Assembly: GCA_019694165.1 (NCBI GenBank)
Contig: JAIBCL010000019.1
Location: 60,029-124,028, forward strand
Length of the DNA: 64,000 nt
Source of the DNA: Verrucomicrobiaceae bacterium
Lineage (GTDB): Bacteria; Verrucomicrobiota; Verrucomicrobiia; Verrucomicrobiales; Verrucomicrobiaceae
Direction: 5' to 3'
The position numbers were made by a program, and so were the translations under genes. Each line of letters starts with the position of its first letter. Position 1 is the stretch's first letter. The notes below the pieces were generated by a model. The model ran no database searches and was not told where the DNA came from. It worked only from the letters and a program-made list of their open reading frames with translations. Below are positions 34,395-45,764 of the stretch, one piece after another.

Positions 34395-35675
34395 ATGAAA
34401 GACCAACTACTCCACCTCGACGCGGCCACCCGCCGCGAATTCATGCTGCGCACGGCCAAAACCGCGCTCGGCGTGAGCCTCATCCCGGTCGGCTCCTCTC
34501 TCCGAGCAGCCACCGGCGGTGAGGGTCCGGGCTTTGGCAAGGCCAAGGCTGTCATCTACCTCTTCATGGAAGGCGGCATGTCCCACATCGACACCTTCGA
34601 CCCGAAGACCGGCTCCACGAAAGGGGCCAAGGATCCGATCAAGACCAAGGCCGACGGCATCGACTTCCTCGGCGGGTACATGACCGAGATGGCCAAGCAG
34701 GCGGACAAATTCTCGCTAATCCGCTCGATGACCTCGAAGACTGGCGTGCATGAAGGTGGACGCTACATCATGCGCACCGGCTATGAGCCGCGCGGCACCA
34801 TCATCCATCCGTCAATGGGTGCTTGGGCGTCGCATTTCCTCGGCCGCATCAAGGGGGTCACTCTGCCGGACAGCGTCACCATCGGCAGTGGTCAGCACCC
34901 CGGCGCAGGCTTCTTCCCGCCGGCGCTCAGCCCGGTGCCCATCAGCAGTCCGGAGTCAGGCTTGCAAAACACCCGTTCCGGAGTGGGCGACGCCGCGTTG
35001 CAGAAACGTGTGGCTCTGATGAACGAGTTCGATGCCGGCTTTCGGAACAAGTTCAAGAACGATGACGTCAAGGCCTACACCGAGTTCTACGAGGAGACCA
35101 TGAAGCTCCTCAAGAGCGAAGACCTCAAGGCGTTCGACATCAGCCAGGAGCCCGCCGCCATCAAGGAGAAGTATGGTCGCGGCTTCGGCCAGGGCTGCCT
35201 CCTCGCGCGTCGCCTCGTGCAGCATGGCGTGCGCTTCGTCGAAGTGCAGACCGGCGGCTGGGACATGCACAACACCATCGACCAGAACATGAACACCGTC
35301 GGCGGCGGCATGGACAAGGCGTTCGCCGCGCTTCTTGAGGACCTCAAGGAGCAGGGCATGCTCGAGTCCACCCTCGTGGTGCTCGGCTCTGAGTTCGGCC
35401 GCACGCCGGACATCAACGAAAACAGCGGTCGTGACCACTACCCGCTTGCTTTCACCGCCGTCATGGCCGGTGGCGGCGTCAAAGGCGGGTTCACCTACGG
35501 CTCCACCGACAAGGATGGCCGCCGCGTCGCCGACAAGCAGGCCACGCCACCGGACTTCCTCTCCACCATCGGCCACGCCATGGGCCTGCCGGTGGACGAA
35601 GTGGTGATGTCCCCGAGCAACCGTCCGTTTACGGTCGGCGACAAGGGCAGTGTCATCACCGAAATGTTCGCATAA
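34395..35675 (+). CDS. DUF1501 protein (sulfatase-like fold), Tat-exported
   Basis: This 426-residue protein starts with a Tat-like signal (RREFMLRTAKTALGVSL). The body shows VIYLFMEGGMSHIDTFDPK, VRFVEVQTGGWDMHNTI and VVLGSEFGRTPD, which are the metal-site blocks of DUF1501, distantly related to alkaline phosphatases and sulfatases. The partner DUF1549/DUF1553 gene ends 57 bases upstream, and a strong terminator follows at 35722, so the two genes form one operon. Confidence 0.93.
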   Translation: MKDQLLHLDAATRREFMLRTAKTALGVSLIPVGSSLRAATGGEGPGFGKAKAVIYLFMEGGMSHIDTFDPKTGSTKGAKDPIKTKADGIDFLGGYMTEMAKQADKFSLIRSMTSKTGVHEGGRYIMRTGYEPRGTIIHPSMGAWASHFLGRIKGVTLPDSVTIGSGQHPGAGFFPPALSPVPISSPESGLQNTRSGVGDAALQKRVALMNEFDAGFRNKFKNDDVKAYTEFYEETMKLLKSEDLKAFDISQEPAAIKEKYGRGFGQGCLLARRLVQHGVRFVEVQTGGWDMHNTIDQNMNTVGGGMDKAFAALLEDLKEQGMLESTLVVLGSEFGRTPDINENSGRDHYPLAFTAVMAGGGVKGGFTYGSTDKDGRRVADKQATPPDFLSTIGHAMGLPVDEVVMSPSNRPFTVGDKGSVITEMFA

Positions 35676-35721
35676 CCGCACAGCGTCTTGGAAGAACCAG
35701 TTTGCAGGTTTTGCAGTGGGT

Positions 35722-35749
35722 GCCCGGTCGAGAGACCGGGCGCTTTCTT
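35722..35749 (+). terminator. Rho-independent terminator of the DUF1549/DUF1501 operon
   Basis: An 8-bp GC stem GCCCGGTC-GAGA-GACCGGGC (35722-35741) is followed by GCTTTCTTG. It lies 46 bases after the DUF1501 stop. Confidence 0.75.
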
Positions 35750-35830
35750 GTGAGCGGCGGTCCCTGCCGTGCGCCGAAATCGTTTGATTGATCGTTTCAG
35801 GTTGGAACCTGCGCTCGTGCAATGCTCACG

Positions 35831-36625
35831 TCACGGAGCGCAGGCACTGGGCCAGGGGCCGGCATCCGTCAGCGCCGGGAAGTGTGCGCGCCAGTCGCGT
35901 ACCGAATCATGCTCGATGACGGCGCGGAGTATTTTCTCATGCGAACCCGCGTCAGCGGTGACGACACCATGGGGATCGACCACGATGCTCCGTCCGACGT
36001 GTGTGAAGAACGGATCCTGTCCGCACCGGTTCACGCCGATGACACATGCCAGGTTCTCGATCGCCCGCGCTTGAAGCAACGCAAGCCAGTGCTGGTGACG
36101 TTTGACAGGCCAGCTGGCGATGTACACCAGCACTTCGGCCCCACACCTCACCACCGCCTCGCGCGCCAGCTCGGGGAAGCGCAGGTCGTAGCAGATGAAC
36201 GGCGCAATCTTGAGGCCGCACCATTCAAACACGCACACTTGGGTCCCTCGCTCATGCACCTTGTCCTCTTCACCGAGAGCGAAGGGGCGCATCTTCGCGT
36301 AGCGTGCCAGTTCGCGACCTTCGGGATCGAAGACCAGCGCCTCGTTCCGGCATTTGCCCTCAGCGTCCGCGGTGACGGCGCCGCCGATCACACAGCACTG
36401 GTGCTTCAATGCGAGGCCGCGCAGGAATGATTCAGTCTCCCGGTCGTCACCCTGCCGCGTGGCCTCGGTGTCCATGCTGAAACCGGTGGCGAACATCTCC
36501 GGCAACACCACCAGAGCACCCGCGTCCGGCTGCTCCTCGTCGAGCATCGCCCTCACACGCGCGAAATTCGCCGTCTTGTCCTCCCACGCACAGTCGAGTT
36601 GGACCAAGTGAACCGCTGTTTTCAT
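35831..36625 (-). CDS. Carbon-nitrogen hydrolase (nitrilase superfamily, omega-amidase-like)
   Basis: ATG 36625 (MKTAVHLVQLDCAW) gives 264 residues. The catalytic triad is Glu43 in VVLPEMFATGF, Lys111 in RYAKMRPF and Cys145 in PFICYDLRFPELAR. The pattern MFATGFSMD and the size fit the omega-amidase (YafV/Nit2) branch, which hydrolyses 2-oxoglutaramate and 2-oxosuccinamate in glutamine and methionine metabolism. The gene is divergent from the LysM protein gene with about 120 bases between the starts. Confidence 0.92.
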   Translation of the reverse strand: MKTAVHLVQLDCAWEDKTANFARVRAMLDEEQPDAGALVVLPEMFATGFSMDTEATRQGDDRETESFLRGLALKHQCCVIGGAVTADAEGKCRNEALVFDPEGRELARYAKMRPFALGEEDKVHERGTQVCVFEWCGLKIAPFICYDLRFPELAREAVVRCGAEVLVYIASWPVKRHQHWLALLQARAIENLACVIGVNRCGQDPFFTHVGRSIVVDPHGVVTADAGSHEKILRAVIEHDSVRDWRAHFPALTDAGPWPSACAP

Positions 36626-36743
36626 GGCCGCGACTGTAAGTTGCGCTACTCTCCGCGCCAGCGTGGATTCCGGAATCATCACCGGGACGTGCGGATTTTC
36701 CGCCGCGCCATCTCTCACCCAATCCTCACCACCCACCGACTCC

Positions 36744-37394
36744 ATGAACCAGTACATCGTCCAGACCGGCGACTATCCGATCAAGATCGCCAAGAAGTTC
36801 GGCATGACCCTGGCCGAGTTCCAGAGCATGAACCTCGGCCTCGTCACCTTCGACGGCAAGTGGCAGGTGCTTTTTCCCGGCCAGCTTGTGAATGTGAAAG
36901 GCGTCGTCACCGGCGTGCCCGCATCGAGTGGCGGACTGACGTCTGCGCCGGTCGTCGCCGCGCCTGCAAGCGGCCCCGTGCCGCCGCCTTGGATGCAGCT
37001 CGCCATCATGGAGTTGGGCGTGCATGAATGGAACCCGGGTGACAATCCGCGCATCCTCGAGTACCTCGCCAGCGTCGGCTTGAGCGGCCCTGACGAGACA
37101 AGCTGGTGCGCGTCATTCGTGAACTGGTGCCTGCGCAAATCGGGCTTTCAGGGCGCAAACAGTGGCATGGTTTCTGATTGGTTCGGCTGGGGCCGCTCCA
37201 TTGCCCCGACCTACGGTGCCGTTGTCATTTTCCAGCCGCTGGCTGTTGGTGCTTCCGGTCACATAGGCTTCGTGCACGCGCTTGACCAAAAGAATGTATG
37301 GACGCTTTCCGGCAATTCGCAGAACCAAGTGCGCATCGCTGCGTATCCGAAGTCCAAGCTCATTCACACAGCGCCGTTTCGCTGGCCGTATTGA
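36744..37394 (+). CDS. LysM-domain protein with NlpC/CHAP-like amidase domain
   Basis: ATG 36744 gives 216 residues. Residues 2-55 are a LysM module (YIVQTGDYPIKIAKKFGMTLAEF, with a final LFPGQLVNV). After a Ser/Pro/Ala linker, residues 80-216 match the TIGR02594-type cell-wall amidase: SWCASFVNWCLRKSGF with the nucleophile Cys, ASGHIGFVHALD with the His, and WTLSGNSQNQVRIAAYP. It probably cuts peptidoglycan peptides. No signal peptide is seen, which is odd for a wall enzyme and would fit a phage-like or non-classically exported protein. Confidence 0.88.
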   Translation: MNQYIVQTGDYPIKIAKKFGMTLAEFQSMNLGLVTFDGKWQVLFPGQLVNVKGVVTGVPASSGGLTSAPVVAAPASGPVPPPWMQLAIMELGVHEWNPGDNPRILEYLASVGLSGPDETSWCASFVNWCLRKSGFQGANSGMVSDWFGWGRSIAPTYGAVVIFQPLAVGASGHIGFVHALDQKNVWTLSGNSQNQVRIAAYPKSKLIHTAPFRWPY

Positions 37395-37489
37395 AATCAA
37401 ATCGTGGGATGTTGAGACGATGGAATGGCCGATGATGGCCTTCCCATCCGGCATTGCTGATCTGCCGTCCCGCCGTCCGCTTCGCTCGC

Positions 37490-38746
37490 ATGTCGCACAT
37501 CCTGCTCCTTCCCGTCGGCAGTGCGGGTGATGTCTTCCCTTTCATCTGGCTGGGCCGTCAGCTCATCGCACGCGGCCATCGGGTGACGATGGTCACCGCC
37601 AGCGTCTTCGAACAGGAGGCGCGCGCGGCGGGGCTGGATTTCGTGGGGCTCGGCACGCGCGAGGAATTTCAGGCGGTGCAGCGCGATGCGCGGATTTGGA
37701 AGCCGTACCATGCCACGCGGATGGTCTTCGATTACGCGGGGCGGAAAACCGCGCTGGGCAGGGACGCGATCATCACGGTGGCCGCGCGCGAGCGCCCGGC
37801 GTTGATGATCGGCTCGTTGCTGGCCTTCGGTGGGCGGCTGGCGCGCGAGCAGCTTGGCATTCCGCTGGTGAGCGTCCACTTGCAGCCATCCGTCATCATC
37901 TCGATGTATGACACTCCGGTGCTTTTCAGCGGCACCGCGTGGCTGGCGAAACTGCCGCGCTGGATGAAGCGGTTGCTTTTCTCCCTGCCGAATCCCGCCG
38001 ACCGGTGCGCGGGACCGTGGATCACGAAGGCGTGCGCCGAAGCCGGCGTGCGTGCGCCGCGCAGCGTGTTCCGGCAGTGGTGGCACTCGCCCGATGGCGT
38101 GCTGCTGCTGTTTCCCGAGTGGTTTGCCGCACCGCAGCCGGACTGGCCGGCGGATCGTTTCCAGCACACGTTTCCGCTCGAGGACCTCGCGGCCGAGCAA
38201 CCGCTCTCACCGGAGCTTCAGCACTTTCTTGCCTCCGGTGAGAAGCCCATCGTCTTCACTCCTGGCAGCGCAAACATCCAGGCGCATCGCTTCTTCGACT
38301 CGGCCTTCAAAGCGGTTACGCGGCTCGGCCGGCGCGCCGTTTTCGTCACGCGCGATCTCTCACAGCTTCCGACGCAGTTGCCGGCGGCGATCATGGCGGC
38401 GGAGTACGCGCCGTTCAGCGCGCTCGTGCGGCACGCCGCCGCATTCGTGCATCACGGCGGCGTCGGCACCCTCGCGCAAGGCCTCGCCGCGGGTGTGCCG
38501 CAGCTTCTGATGCCGATGGCCCACGATCAGCCGGACAATGAAAACCGGCTGCGCCGTCTGGGTGCCGGCTTCGGGATCGTCCCGGGAAAGTTCACACCCG
38601 GGCGTGTTGCCGCGGCGCTGGCGAAGCTCACCACCGATGCTGCCATCGCGCGTGCCGTGCGGGACTGCTCGGAGCGCCTGGCAGGAAATGACGATGCCGG
38701 GGCGATGATCCGGTGGATCGAAGCCCGGGCGCGCCCGGGTGCGTGA
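37490..38746 (+). CDS. Glycosyltransferase family 1 (MGT/UGT-like)
   Basis: ATG 37490 (MSHILLLPVGSAGDVFPF) gives 418 residues. The GT-B fold pattern is clear: the N-terminal Gly-rich motif GSAGDVFPFIWLGRQLIARGH and the C-terminal donor-binding block FVHHGGVGTLAQGLAAGVPQLLMPMAHDQPDNENRL, as in macrolide and sterol glycosyltransferases. It transfers a sugar from a nucleotide donor to a small lipophilic acceptor, such as a lipid, carotenoid or natural product. The acceptor cannot be named. Confidence 0.93.
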   Translation: MSHILLLPVGSAGDVFPFIWLGRQLIARGHRVTMVTASVFEQEARAAGLDFVGLGTREEFQAVQRDARIWKPYHATRMVFDYAGRKTALGRDAIITVAARERPALMIGSLLAFGGRLAREQLGIPLVSVHLQPSVIISMYDTPVLFSGTAWLAKLPRWMKRLLFSLPNPADRCAGPWITKACAEAGVRAPRSVFRQWWHSPDGVLLLFPEWFAAPQPDWPADRFQHTFPLEDLAAEQPLSPELQHFLASGEKPIVFTPGSANIQAHRFFDSAFKAVTRLGRRAVFVTRDLSQLPTQLPAAIMAAEYAPFSALVRHAAAFVHHGGVGTLAQGLAAGVPQLLMPMAHDQPDNENRLRRLGAGFGIVPGKFTPGRVAAALAKLTTDAAIARAVRDCSERLAGNDDAGAMIRWIEARARPGA

Positions 38747-38873
38747 GCACAAAGGCCGTCCGACCAGTGCTGCCCTCCCGTCGTCCCTCGCTTCGCCGCT
38801 CACGAAGGGAAATTGACTTCCCATCACAGGCTTCTTGTGCAATCTCGTTCGCCGCTCCCGAGGGGGCAGTTTG

Positions 38874-39452
38874 ATGGAAGGCGTCAACATCCAGTTCGCG
38901 CCCGCGACGGGCAACGAGGAAGAATGGAACGAGGCATACGCGCGCCTCGCCGACTACTTCCGTGCCTACCGGCTTCACAACCGCATCCGGCGCACCCAGC
39001 TCATCCTCGAGACGCTGCGCCGAGCGGCCGACGCTCACGCGAAGGACCCGGCGCGCACGCCGACCGCGCATGCCATTGAGCACGCAAAGCTCATGCTTCA
39101 CGAGTGGCTCGGCGCGATCTACAGCGACTTGAATCTCACCGGCGCTCAGATCGATGCATCGGGCCGGCTCGGCTTCCATCTTTGTGATGGCCCGAACCGC
39201 TGGCCCCACTTCTTCCTCGACCGCGGCAATCTGCCGGCGGACATGACCGGTGCCATGCGCTCTGCCGTGCGCACCTCGGGCCCGCGCCTGCAGGTCTCGA
39301 AGATGACTCCGCGCGAAATCGATCTCGGCAGGATCACCGAGGTGGCCGAGGGCACTTTCGACAAGCTGGAGCGCACCCCGCTCGCCCGCTATGCGCTGCT
39401 CGTGCTCATCATCGGCGGCGTGCTGCGGTATTTCTTCTGGCTGCTGAAATGA
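38874..39452 (+). CDS. Small tail-anchored protein overlapping opgH
   Basis: ATG 38874 follows a good ribosome binding site (GAGGGGG at about 38861-38867); the frame is open upstream but without one. In 192 residues it has a helical N-terminus (YARLADYFRAYRLHNRIRRTQLILETLRRAA), a middle with QIDASGRLGFHL and LGRITEVAEGTFDKLE, and one C-terminal membrane helix (ARYALLVLIIGGVLRYFFWLL) with only one residue after it. The stop overlaps the opgH start (ATGA at 39449-39452), so the two are coupled; it is likely a subunit or regulator of the glucan synthase. The family is not recognised. Confidence 0.75.
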   Translation: MEGVNIQFAPATGNEEEWNEAYARLADYFRAYRLHNRIRRTQLILETLRRAADAHAKDPARTPTAHAIEHAKLMLHEWLGAIYSDLNLTGAQIDASGRLGFHLCDGPNRWPHFFLDRGNLPADMTGAMRSAVRTSGPRLQVSKMTPREIDLGRITEVAEGTFDKLERTPLARYALLVLIIGGVLRYFFWLLK

Positions 39453-41632
39453 GCACCGGCGCCACCACCACCCTGCTGACCTCGACGCCCGGGCTGCCGC
39501 CGATGCGCTACTCGCGCGCGCGGCGCGCCACGTTTTTTTCCTTCGTCGGCCTCGGCACCTTCCTCGGCGCCTGGCTGCTCTACATTTATCTGGCACGCGA
39601 CGGCCTGCGGAAGTCCGAGATCGCGATGCTCGCCGTCTTCGTGCCGCTTTACTATCAGCTCAACACCGGCTTCTGGACCGCGCTCATCGGCACCTGGCTC
39701 ATGAACCGCCCGAAGAGCGATCCGCTCGATCTGTGGCGCTCGCTCAAGCCGGAGGACTACAGGACGCCGCTGCATGCGAACACCGCCGTCATCATGCCCA
39801 TTTACAATGAAGACGTCACGCGCGTCTTCGAGGGCCTGCGCTCCATTTACCTCTCGCTTCAGGAGACCGGCCAGCTCCAGCACTTCGACTTCTTCATTCT
39901 CAGCGACTCGGACGACACGAACAAATGGATCGAGGAGGAAGTCGCGTGGCTCGAGCTGTGCCGCCAGCTCCAGGCCTTCGGCCACATCTTCTACCGGAAG
40001 CGCCGCAAGCCCATCAATCGCAAAAGCGGCAATGTCAGTGACTTCTGCCGCCGCTGGGGAAAGCGCTACCGCTACACCGTCGTGCTCGATGCGGACAGCC
40101 TCATGTCCGGCGCGCTCATCGACGCCATGGTGCGCATCATGGAGAAAAACCCCGCCATCGGCATCCTCCAGACGTTCCCGAAACAAATCGGCGCCGAGAC
40201 GCTGCTCGGGCGCGTGATGCAGTTCGCGCAGGCGCTTTACGGTCCGGCATTCATGGCGGGCCTCGACTACTGGCAGGGGGGCGAGGCGAACTACTGGGGC
40301 CACAACGCCATCATCCGCACCGCGCCCTTCATCGAAAACTGCGCTCTGCCCGCGTTGCCGGGCAAGGAACCCTTCGGCGGCCACATCCTCAGCCACGACT
40401 TCGTCGAAGCCGCCCTCATGCGCAAGGCGGGCTACGCCGTGCGCCTCCTGCGCACCCCGCGCGGCAGCTACGAGGAAGGGCCGCCCACGCTGGTGGACAT
40501 GCTCAAGCGCGACCGCCGCTGGTGCCAGGGGAACATGCAGCACTTCTGGCTGCTCTTTGCCAAGGGCTGGCATCCCATGAGCCGGCTGAACTTCTTCCAC
40601 GGCATCCTCAGCTACACCAGCTCGGTGCTGTGGTTTGCCTTCCTGCTGCTCGCCACCTTCCTTGCGAAACTTCCCGGCGCCGGTGCCACCGGGCAGGTGG
40701 TGACGGCCAAGCAATTGCTCCTCGGCCTCACCATCACGCTCATCTTCCTGCCGAAGATCGTCATCCTGCTCGACGAGCTTTTCACCGGCCGGCTCTTCAA
40801 GCCCCTGAAGCTTCGCCTGCTCACCTTTGTCAGCTCCCTGGGTGATACGGTCGTCTTCACGCTCATGGCTCCCGTGCTCATGGTCTTCCACGCCCGCTTC
40901 GTCGTGTACACTGTGCTCGGCAAGGGAGTGAAATGGGTGGCGCAGCGGCGGAAGCTCGACGGCTCCATCGACTGGTGGGAAGCCATCGTCACCTACGGCC
41001 CCATCACCGCGCTCGGCATCGTTTGGGCGGTGATCGCCTTCTTCGTGTCCACGAGTTTCCTCATCTGGATCAGTCCCATCCTCGTGTCGCTTCTGCTCGC
41101 CATTCCCCTGGGCATCGGCGTGTCGGGCCGCAGCTCGGGGCGCGGATTCGGGATCTTCCTCACGCCCGAGGAAATCGAGAAGCCCGCCGTGCTCCAGCAC
41201 CTCGAGGAGCGTCTCGATGAGATCAAGGACCGTATCCAGCTCCAGCCCGAACTGGAGCGCAACTACGGCCTGATGCAGGTCTTCATCGATCCCTACGTGA
41301 ACGGCCTCCACGTCAGCCTGCTGCGCCGGAGAAAAATCATCGACCTCTCCCGCGACTATTTGCGCCAGCTCGCCGAGCGTCTCATCCGCCACGGACCGCA
41401 GTCCCTCGATGCGCGCGAACTCCGCAGCATGATCCATGACACCGACACCGTGACGGATCTTCACTACCGCCTGTGGTCCGCCGCCGAGCACGATCTCGCG
41501 CCCTTCTGGTCGCTGGCCATCAAGCAGTACAACCTCGCGCGCTCAAACCCCTTCGCCCACCTGCTCGCACAAAAAGAATCCGGCGAGGGGAGCGGCGGCA
41601 TGACTGCCATGGCCCGCACTGCGGCAGAATGA
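39449..41632 (+). CDS. opgH: Glucans biosynthesis glucosyltransferase H
   Basis: This 727-residue membrane protein matches OpgH/MdoH, the GT2 synthase of osmoregulated periplasmic glucans. GT2 motifs are [51 protein letters not shown] and [12 protein letters not shown] (the Q-x-x-R-W equivalent). Two membrane helices precede the catalytic domain (about 28-75), and about five follow (about 385-560). It polymerises UDP-glucose and exports the backbone. The usual periplasmic partner opgG is not next to it. Confidence 0.94.
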   Translation: MSTGATTTLLTSTPGLPPMRYSRARRATFFSFVGLGTFLGAWLLYIYLARDGLRKSEIAMLAVFVPLYYQLNTGFWTALIGTWLMNRPKSDPLDLWRSLKPEDYRTPLHANTAVIMPIYNEDVTRVFEGLRSIYLSLQETGQLQHFDFFILSDSDDTNKWIEEEVAWLELCRQLQAFGHIFYRKRRKPINRKSGNVSDFCRRWGKRYRYTVVLDADSLMSGALIDAMVRIMEKNPAIGILQTFPKQIGAETLLGRVMQFAQALYGPAFMAGLDYWQGGEANYWGHNAIIRTAPFIENCALPALPGKEPFGGHILSHDFVEAALMRKAGYAVRLLRTPRGSYEEGPPTLVDMLKRDRRWCQGNMQHFWLLFAKGWHPMSRLNFFHGILSYTSSVLWFAFLLLATFLAKLPGAGATGQVVTAKQLLLGLTITLIFLPKIVILLDELFTGRLFKPLKLRLLTFVSSLGDTVVFTLMAPVLMVFHARFVVYTVLGKGVKWVAQRRKLDGSIDWWEAIVTYGPITALGIVWAVIAFFVSTSFLIWISPILVSLLLAIPLGIGVSGRSSGRGFGIFLTPEEIEKPAVLQHLEERLDEIKDRIQLQPELERNYGLMQVFIDPYVNGLHVSLLRRRKIIDLSRDYLRQLAERLIRHGPQSLDARELRSMIHDTDTVTDLHYRLWSAAEHDLAPFWSLAIKQYNLARSNPFAHLLAQKESGEGSGGMTAMARTAAE

Positions 41633-41823
41633 CGCCGCCGTGTTGTCGTGACATGGGGCCGGCGGATCGCAGGCGTGAGCGCAATGCCGGGGGGAAACTC
41701 AACCCGGTCTGTATCGCTGCCCGCCGACCACCGACGAGCGTGCTTGATTCCACCCCCGCCGGAGACTACATAGCCCGCCCTCGAAACCGACCGCGCCGGC
41801 GGCCAGCGCCGCCTTCTTTGCTA

Positions 41824-43620
<1,797 letters not shown>

Positions 43621-43716
43621 CGCGGCCCGCCACAGTCTGCCCTCGTCGTTGAGGCGGCATGCCCACTTTGCCGGAACAACAGACCTGTCCGCTGCGTTTC
43701 CGTGGTCCGCTGCACC

Positions 43717-45744
43717 ATGACACGCTCGCTCGCTTCCCTTCTGCTGTTTATCTTCCTGCCCTCGTCCATCCGCGCCTCCGACAAACCCAACGTCATCCTC
43801 TTCCTCGTCGATGACATGGGCTGGATGGACTGCGGTGCGTACGGTTCGCAGTATTACGAGACGCCGCGCATGGATGCCTTTGCGAAGAAGGCGATGCGTT
43901 TCACGAATGCCTACGCGCAGCCGCTTTGCTCGCCGACTCGCTGCAGCCTGCTGACAGGCAAATATTCGGCGCGTCACGGCATCACGAGCGCGACGGGGCA
44001 CAAGCCGCCGCAACCGGCTGACTTCAAGTTTTTGCCGGACAAGGCCGCGTCGAATCAACCGATGCTCACACCGGAGAGCAAAAACTACATGGAGCCCTCC
44101 GAATACACACTGGCCGAGGTGCTGCACGATGCGGGTTATCGCACGGCGCACATCGGGAAATGGCATCTCGGTCTCACGCAGCCGCACTGGCCGGAGCAGC
44201 AGGGTTTTGATGTGGCGTTTCATTGTCATCCCGATCCGGGACCGCCGGGGAACTATTTCTCACCCTACGCCGTGAAGCCCGACGGCGAGCCAAAGGGCCA
44301 GCAGCGCGTGGGGACGATCACCGACGGACCGGCGGGCGAGTACATCGTGGATCGACTCGCGGATGAAGCGGTGAAGTTCATCAATTCGAGCAAGGCCAAG
44401 GGGCAGCCGTTCTTCCTCAATCTCTGGAACTACGGCGTGCATGGTCCGTGGGGCCATAAGCTCGAATACACGAAGCTCTTCATGAACAAGAAGGACCCGC
44501 GTGGCGTGCAGGGGAATCCGATCATGGCCTCGATGCTGCGAAGCGTGGACGAGTGCTTCGGCCGCATCCTCGATGAACTCGACAAGCTCGGCATCGCCGA
44601 CAACACGATCGTCATCTTCAACTCCGACAACGGCGGCAACACGCACAGCAATCTCGAAAGCGATCCCAAGCAAAAGCGCAAGGCCGCGAAGAAGAGCAGT
44701 GATGACGAAGGCCCGACCAATGACTGGCAAAAGTGGGCCGGCAATCAGCCGCCGACGATCAACACGCCATTGCGCGACGGCAAAGGCACGCTGTACGAAG
44801 GCGGCACACGAGTCCCGCTCATGTGGCGCTGGCCCGGTCACATAAATGGAGGCACCACCAGCGACGCTGTTGTTGGTCACATCGATGTTTATCCGACAGT
44901 GCTCGATTTGATCGGCATCGCGAAGCGTGACTCGCACAAGATCGACGGTGTGAGCTACGCGAGCGTGCTGAAGGGCTCGGGACAACTGGAGCGCCAGGCC
45001 TTCTTCAACTACTTCCCTCACGGCAAGAGCATCGCCCAGGCTGGAGGTGTGTGGGTGCGCAGCGGCGTGTGGAAACTGATCCGCTGGTTCGGCGCACCGG
45101 TCGGCGATGAAGCGCGCTACGAACTCTACAATCTCCACGAGGATCTCAGCGAGACAAAGAACCTCGCCGCTGCACAAGCTGCACGCGTGAAGGAACTCGA
45201 TGCGCTGATCGACGGATTCCTCACCGACACGGGCGCAACCTATCCGCGCCCGAATCCTGACTTTCAGGCGAGCACCGCGACAAAAAAGAAGCCGAACGCC
45301 ACTCCCGCCGTCGCCAACGACGATCCGTTGGAAAACTGGAAGGCGCGTAGCTGCGACGCCGTCGTCAAAGACGGCGTGCTCACGGCAACGGCGAAAGGAA
45401 AAACGGGCACCGCATTCCTGGGCCACGGCACGGGAAACTTGAGCAGACCTGCAGTCGTCAAAGCACGCTTGCGCTCCGCTGCGGATGGCGATGGAAAAGT
45501 CGAATGGCTGCCAGGCGGCGCGGCGGATCCATCCAACGTGAAGTCCGTCCCGTTCTCAGTGAAAGCCGGAGAATGGCGGGAGATCAGCGTCGATCTGGCC
45601 GGGGACGGACCGATCGGAACGCTCCGCATCTATTTACCTGCGAGTGACAAGCCTGTTGAGTTCGATTGGATCGAGCTGCGCAGCAGCAGCGGCAAGGTGA
45701 AGCCGATGCGTTGGGATTTCGGCGGACCCAAGCCTGCTCGTTGA
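43717..45744 (+). CDS. Sulfatase (arylsulfatase A family), exported
   Basis: ATG 43717 (MTRSLASLLLFIFLPSSIRAS) gives 675 residues with a Sec signal peptide (about 1-21). Cys71 in PLCSPTRCSLLTGKYSARHG is the formylglycine site (C-x-P-x-R). Metal residues appear in VILFLVDDMGWMD and VIFNSDNGGN, and GKWHLG is the conserved Lys/His block. The last 130 residues (from about 530) form an extra domain, a beta-sandwich-like module ending in FDWIELRSSSG. It likely desulfates polysaccharides in the periplasm or outside. The activating enzyme is not in the window. Confidence 0.95.
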   Translation: MTRSLASLLLFIFLPSSIRASDKPNVILFLVDDMGWMDCGAYGSQYYETPRMDAFAKKAMRFTNAYAQPLCSPTRCSLLTGKYSARHGITSATGHKPPQPADFKFLPDKAASNQPMLTPESKNYMEPSEYTLAEVLHDAGYRTAHIGKWHLGLTQPHWPEQQGFDVAFHCHPDPGPPGNYFSPYAVKPDGEPKGQQRVGTITDGPAGEYIVDRLADEAVKFINSSKAKGQPFFLNLWNYGVHGPWGHKLEYTKLFMNKKDPRGVQGNPIMASMLRSVDECFGRILDELDKLGIADNTIVIFNSDNGGNTHSNLESDPKQKRKAAKKSSDDEGPTNDWQKWAGNQPPTINTPLRDGKGTLYEGGTRVPLMWRWPGHINGGTTSDAVVGHIDVYPTVLDLIGIAKRDSHKIDGVSYASVLKGSGQLERQAFFNYFPHGKSIAQAGGVWVRSGVWKLIRWFGAPVGDEARYELYNLHEDLSETKNLAAAQAARVKELDALIDGFLTDTGATYPRPNPDFQASTATKKKPNATPAVANDDPLENWKARSCDAVVKDGVLTATAKGKTGTAFLGHGTGNLSRPAVVKARLRSAADGDGKVEWLPGGAADPSNVKSVPFSVKAGEWREISVDLAGDGPIGTLRIYLPASDKPVEFDWIELRSSSGKVKPMRWDFGGPKPAR

Positions 45745-45764
45745 TACTTGGCCATCGCGCATGA

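Noticed and set aside
39389..41491. 700-codon minus-strand frame
   Set aside because: It is antisense to opgH, is Glu/Gly/Ala/His-rich and has no domain.
41473..41823. Longer start for lepA overlapping opgH
   Set aside because: The added residues are not part of any LepA, and ATG 41824 gives the standard N-terminus.
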